The notes under the pieces are model-generated. The model saw only the letters and a list, made by a program, of their open reading frames with translations. It was not told where the DNA came from and searched no databases. A stretch of DNA of 47,037 nucleotides from NCBI GenBank assembly GCA_902802305.1, contig CADCLG010000021.1, forward strand, positions 1 to 47,037, in the 5' to 3' direction. Position numbers and translations under genes: made by a program. Below are positions 44,162 through 47,037 of the stretch, one piece after another (position 1 is the stretch's first letter; each line of letters begins with the position of its first letter). The stretch is from an uncultured Spirochaetaceae bacterium. GTDB taxonomy: Bacteria; Spirochaetota; Spirochaetia; Treponematales; Treponemataceae.

Positions 44162-44207
44162 GTTTAATAAGATGAATCAGCAGATTGATAAGAATGGACG
44201 GAAAATT

Positions 44208-44873
44208 ATGACTCCAGCAGAAAAATATACAGAAGAACGTGACACAATAAAAGCTTTGCGCATGAACCGCATTATGGAAGCTGCCTTCAAACTGTTTTCT
44301 GAAAAAGGCATTGATACAATCACAATGAACGACATAGCAAAAAAAGCTGAGATTGGAGTTGCGTCTCTCTACAGGTATTATGAAACAAAAGAGCAGATTG
44401 CAATCCAAACTTCAATCTGGGCTTGGGAAAAGCAAAAAGATTTTATCCTGCCACTTTTGATGGAAAATGATTATGAAAATATTTCTGGACTGGAACAGGT
44501 AAAAAAAGTCATAAGTCTCTTTATGAAGCTTTATGAAAATCAAAGTGATTTTTTACGTTATATCTATTTTTTTGATTCATTTGCCGTAAGAAGCAAGATA
44601 AATAATCAGGCTCTTAAAGATTATGAAAATATTATTCTGTCAATAAAGGACATAATTTCAAAAGCAATCACAAAGGGAATTAATGATAAGTCCATAAATG
44701 AAAAATATAAAAAAAAGGAAGAAGAGCTCTACTTTACCATAACTCACACAATGTTCAGTACAACTCAAAAATTAGCGTTAAGTAAAAATCTTCTTGCAAT
44801 TGATACAAATCAAAATATTACCCAGGAACTAAAAATGCTTTCTGACATTTTAATTTCAGGAATAAAAAATTAG
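44208..44873 (+). CDS. TetR-family transcriptional regulator
   Basis: The open frame begins at a TTG (44139) inside the previous gene. The ATG at 44208 has GGACGG upstream and gives 221 aa; the ATG at 44172 is an alternative. The N-terminal helix-turn-helix reads TITMNDIAKKAEIGVASLYR, followed by YYETKEQI, typical TetR recognition. The C-terminal ligand domain is helical and variable. It lies between the GT-B-like gene and the GPH symporter, and probably controls the operon through the inverted repeat at 40926-40942. The ligand is likely a sugar or derivative, but that is a guess. Confidence 0.88.
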   Translation: MTPAEKYTEERDTIKALRMNRIMEAAFKLFSEKGIDTITMNDIAKKAEIGVASLYRYYETKEQIAIQTSIWAWEKQKDFILPLLMENDYENISGLEQVKKVISLFMKLYENQSDFLRYIYFFDSFAVRSKINNQALKDYENIILSIKDIISKAITKGINDKSINEKYKKKEEELYFTITHTMFSTTQKLALSKNLLAIDTNQNITQELKMLSDILISGIKN

Positions 44874-44881
44874 GAGGAAAT

Positions 44882-46294
44882 ATGAAAAGCTTAACAAAAG
44901 GTAAAATGTGGTGTTATGCCATAGGACAATTGGGCTGGTCAATAATCAGCGGTTTGATTGGTTCCTGGCTGGTTTATTTTTATCAGCCAAGCCAAGAAGC
45001 AATTAATGAAGGAATGATTTCTCTAATTCCACAGGGACGAGTTGTTTTAGGCATTCTGACAATAATTGGACTTGTAACAGCCATTGGACGAGTTTTTGAT
45101 GCCGTCACAGATCCGCTCGTAGGAAACTGGTCGGACAGTTTAAATCATAAGCTGGGACGAAGAATCCCATTTATGAGATGGTCTGCAATCCCGCTTGGAC
45201 TTGTATTCATACTTGTTTTCTGTGCACCAGTTCAAAGTATAAGTGCAATAAACACAGTCTGGCTTTTTGTTACAGTTCTTGCTTATTACTTCCTTATCAC
45301 ATGTTATTGCACACCTTACACATCACTTCTTGCAGAGCTTCCACACAATCAGGAAGAAAAGCTTAAGCTTTCCATGTGCATTTCCCTTACATTTATTGTA
45401 GGAACCTGTTTAGGCTACACTGCACCAATAATCTGGGGAATAATGATAAATGGCGGTATGGCAAGAGTTCCTGCCATGAGAATTACATTTGCCATTCTTT
45501 CTGTAATAGCTACAATCTGTATGCTTGTTCCAGCTTTTGGCTTAAATGAAAAAGATTACTATGAAGCAAAGCCGACAAGTTCAAATATGTTCAGTTCACT
45601 GGGAAAAACCTTTAAAAATAAAGATTTCAGAGTATTCTTAGGACAAGACATCATCTACTTCTTTGGACTTGCAATGTTCCAGACTGGACTTCCCTTCTTT
45701 GTAACAAGTCTTCTTCAGCTGCCGGAATCATGGACAACCTATATGTTTGGCGGACTCACCCTGCTTTCACTGGCCTTCTATCCTTTTGTAACAAAAATGG
45801 CCGCAAAATGGGGAAAGAAAAAGCTTCTAATCGCCGCATTCATTGGATTTGTAATCACATTTGGATTTACAGCACTTTCGGGCGAAAAGCTCAGTTTTAT
45901 TCCAATTTATGTTCAGGCTGTAATTATTGTAATACTCGGCTCATTCCCACAGGCAATCTTTGGTATTATTCCACAGACAATTATTGCAGACATTGCCCTT
46001 TCTGATGAAGTAGTAACTGGAGAATCAAGAAGCGGAATGTTCTATGCTGCTCGAACCTTTGCAATGAAGATGGGACAGTCGCTTGCAATGTTATTGTTTA
46101 CTTCTCTTGCAACAATCGGTGCTTCAAAAGCTGTTGCCGCCGCAGTAGAAACTGGTTCAGCAGTAGAACAACAAGCCGGCGGTAGTCCTCTCGGCTACAG
46201 AATTGTTGCACTCGTTGCATCAATCTGTTGCTTGATTGGCGGATTTATAATGATGTTCTATAACGAAAAGCGGGTTATGGAACAGATTGCGTAA
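44882..46294 (+). CDS. GPH-family sugar:cation symporter (MelB-like)
   Basis: The 470-aa membrane protein has twelve predicted spans. The family signature is present: an N-terminal GKMWCYAIGQLGWSIISGL and the cation-site region RVFDAVTDPLVGNWSD followed by LGRRIPFMRW, which matches the MelB DPxxGxxxD loop and LGRxxP motif. It imports a galactoside or related sugar with Na+ or H+. A strong GGAGG starts it, 8 bases after the TetR stop. With GH36 upstream this makes an import-and-hydrolysis unit. Substrate is inferred from context. Confidence 0.88.
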   Translation: MKSLTKGKMWCYAIGQLGWSIISGLIGSWLVYFYQPSQEAINEGMISLIPQGRVVLGILTIIGLVTAIGRVFDAVTDPLVGNWSDSLNHKLGRRIPFMRWSAIPLGLVFILVFCAPVQSISAINTVWLFVTVLAYYFLITCYCTPYTSLLAELPHNQEEKLKLSMCISLTFIVGTCLGYTAPIIWGIMINGGMARVPAMRITFAILSVIATICMLVPAFGLNEKDYYEAKPTSSNMFSSLGKTFKNKDFRVFLGQDIIYFFGLAMFQTGLPFFVTSLLQLPESWTTYMFGGLTLLSLAFYPFVTKMAAKWGKKKLLIAAFIGFVITFGFTALSGEKLSFIPIYVQAVIIVILGSFPQAIFGIIPQTIIADIALSDEVVTGESRSGMFYAARTFAMKMGQSLAMLLFTSLATIGASKAVAAAVETGSAVEQQAGGSPLGYRIVALVASICCLIGGFIMMFYNEKRVMEQIA

Positions 46295-46352
46295 ATCAAA
46301 ATGCATATTTCTATAAGAATATATTACAAAATCATAAATCTTTTTTGCAAAC

Positions 46353-46381
46353 TTGAAATTACTAGTATTCTAGTTTATAAT
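46353..46381 (+). promoter_or_regulatory. Consensus promoter with ACTAG inverted repeat in its spacer
   Basis: TTGAAA (46353-46358), exactly 17 bases, and TATAAT (46376-46381). The spacer contains ACTAG-TATT-CTAGT, an inverted repeat that could be an operator. ACTAGTAT also occurs near the promoters at 7832 and 20237. Confidence 0.75.
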
Positions 46382-46419
46382 TTATACTATCAAAAAAGTT
46401 TTACTATAGGAGTGCTATA

Positions 46420-46623
46420 ATGCAGAAAAAAATATATGTAGTCGGAATGTTCGATACTGATACAGCTTCTAAGGTTGAGGCTGCCGTAAAGGGAGTTGCC
46501 GGCGTAACAGGCGTTACAGCAAATTGTGACAAATCTCAGGTTCTTGTTGATTACGGTGATGAAAGTCAGGAAGCTGCGATAAATGCTGCAATTTCTTCTT
46601 GCGGTGTTGATGTATTAGGCTAA
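46420..46623 (+). CDS. Small HMA-like protein without the metal-binding cysteines
   Basis: The 67-aa product has the beta-alpha-beta-beta-alpha-beta pattern of heavy-metal-associated domains: KKIYVVGMFDTDTASKVEAA, then GVTGVTANCDKSQVLVDYGD and a final AAINAAISSCGVDVLG. The metal loop GMxCxxC reads GMFDTDT, so both ligand cysteines are missing. It cannot bind copper or zinc in the usual way. AGGAG and a consensus promoter precede it, which suggests strong expression. Function unknown. Confidence 0.8.
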   Translation: MQKKIYVVGMFDTDTASKVEAAVKGVAGVTGVTANCDKSQVLVDYGDESQEAAINAAISSCGVDVLG

Positions 46624-46652
46624 TTCCAACTGATTCAATTTTTTTTGATTTT

Positions 46653-47037
46653 ATGAAACTTACAATTTTAGATGGACACGCAGTTAATCCTGGGGATTTA
46701 CCTTGGGATGAGTTTAGAAAGTATGCTGATGTAACGATTTACGAAAGAACACCAGAAAATCTTGTTGCAGAAAGGATTGGTGATTCGGATGCTGTATTTT
46801 TAAACAAAATAAAAATTACAGAAAACATTCTTTCTGCGTGTCCTAATCTAAAATACATTGGGGTTCTGGCAACCGGCTATAACGTAATAGATTTAGCGGC
46901 TGCAAGAAAACACAATGTAATAGTTACAAATATTCCTTCCTACTCTACAGATTCCGTTGCTCAGCATGTTTTTTCCTTTATATTACACTTTACAAATCGT
47001 GTTGCAGAACATAATCAGTCGGTACAAAATGGTGACT
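46653..47037 (+). CDS. D-2-hydroxyacid dehydrogenase (partial, 3' end outside window)
   Basis: About 128 residues of a D-isomer-specific 2-hydroxyacid dehydrogenase are present. MKLTILDGHAVNPGDLPWDE opens the catalytic domain, LKYIGVLATGYNVIDLAAA is the typical substrate-side loop, and VTNIPSYSTDSVAQHVF leads to the NAD domain, which is cut off. The start region matches glycerate dehydrogenases (HprA-like), which reduce hydroxypyruvate. It follows the HMA-like gene by 29 bases without a Shine-Dalgarno. Exact substrate is uncertain. Confidence 0.88.
   Translation, partial: MKLTILDGHAVNPGDLPWDEFRKYADVTIYERTPENLVAERIGDSDAVFLNKIKITENILSACPNLKYIGVLATGYNVIDLAAARKHNVIVTNIPSYSTDSVAQHVFSFILHFTNRVAEHNQSVQNGD

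Noticed and set aside
1..47037. tRNA, rRNA, insertion-sequence or prophage genes
   Set aside because: I looked in the intergenic gaps for cloverleaf patterns and for transposase, integrase or phage motifs among the proteins and found none.

Overview
The window looks like a chromosomal segment of a saccharolytic, gut- or rumen-type Treponema (Spirochaetes). The base composition is AT-rich. It carries a P83/100-family spirochaetal protein, several treponeme-style exported and lipid-anchored proteins, an rnf-type locus beside a pseudouridine synthase, and plant-polysaccharide genes (GH2 beta-mannosidase, GH36 alpha-galactosidase with a GPH-type sugar symporter). I see no tRNA, rRNA, phage, transposase or CRISPR. 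Species assignment is inference.

Layout. 1-3400 (minus): the 5' part of an exported patatin with a POTRA-like tail that runs off the window, an HD-domain hydrolase and an OmpA-domain exported protein. 3450-7740: an MBOAT O-acyltransferase and a DHHW/AlgX-like partner (both minus) on either side of a plus-strand ACT-ACT-metallo-beta-lactamase protein. 7800-11490 (plus): a small lipoprotein, then a dat-ddc pair predicted to make 1,3-diaminopropane. 11510-13519 (minus): a GH57-type protein whose catalytic motifs are gone. 13636-20186 (minus): one tightly coupled operon with a divergent-PAP2 protein, an unknown 467-aa membrane protein, and rnfC-D-G-E-A-B homologues. 20274-25782: RNA-modification and RNA-processing genes (RluA-type pseudouridine synthase, P-loop/Asp23-like fusion, PcnB, TrmA/RlmD-type methyltransferase) and a lysophospholipase-like hydrolase. 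25859-31884 (plus): exported PQQ-propeller protein, P83/100 protein, beta-mannosidase. 31918-35164 (minus): dnaB, then the classical rpsF-ssb-rpsR-rplI group behind its own terminator. 35376-35731: a 92-bp tandem-repeat array sitting exactly between two divergent promoters. 35821-40841 (plus): ankyrin lipoprotein, rsmD, two TPR-type proteins, rlmN. 40993-46294 (plus): galactoside operon (GH36, GT-B-like protein, TetR, GPH symporter). 46420-end: a cysteine-free HMA-like protein and the start of a D-2-hydroxyacid dehydrogenase.

The most interesting locus is the rnf-like operon. Gene order, translational coupling, membrane topology and the peripheral [4Fe-4S] motifs of RnfB and RnfC are kept. 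The residues that define the electron path in known Rnf/Nqr complexes appear to be missing: the FMN/NADH motifs of RnfC, the SGAT flavinylation sites of RnfD and RnfG, the membrane cysteines of RnfA and RnfE, and the N-terminal Fe-S domain of RnfB. All six frames are open, so this looks like a repurposed complex rather than decay. Other items worth a look are the catalytically empty GH57 protein, the P-loop/Asp23-like fusion, the ACT-MBL protein with a flavodiiron-like ligand set, the 92-bp repeat array, a possible base-pairing switch in the rpsF leader, and several genes that appear to be transcribed leaderless.
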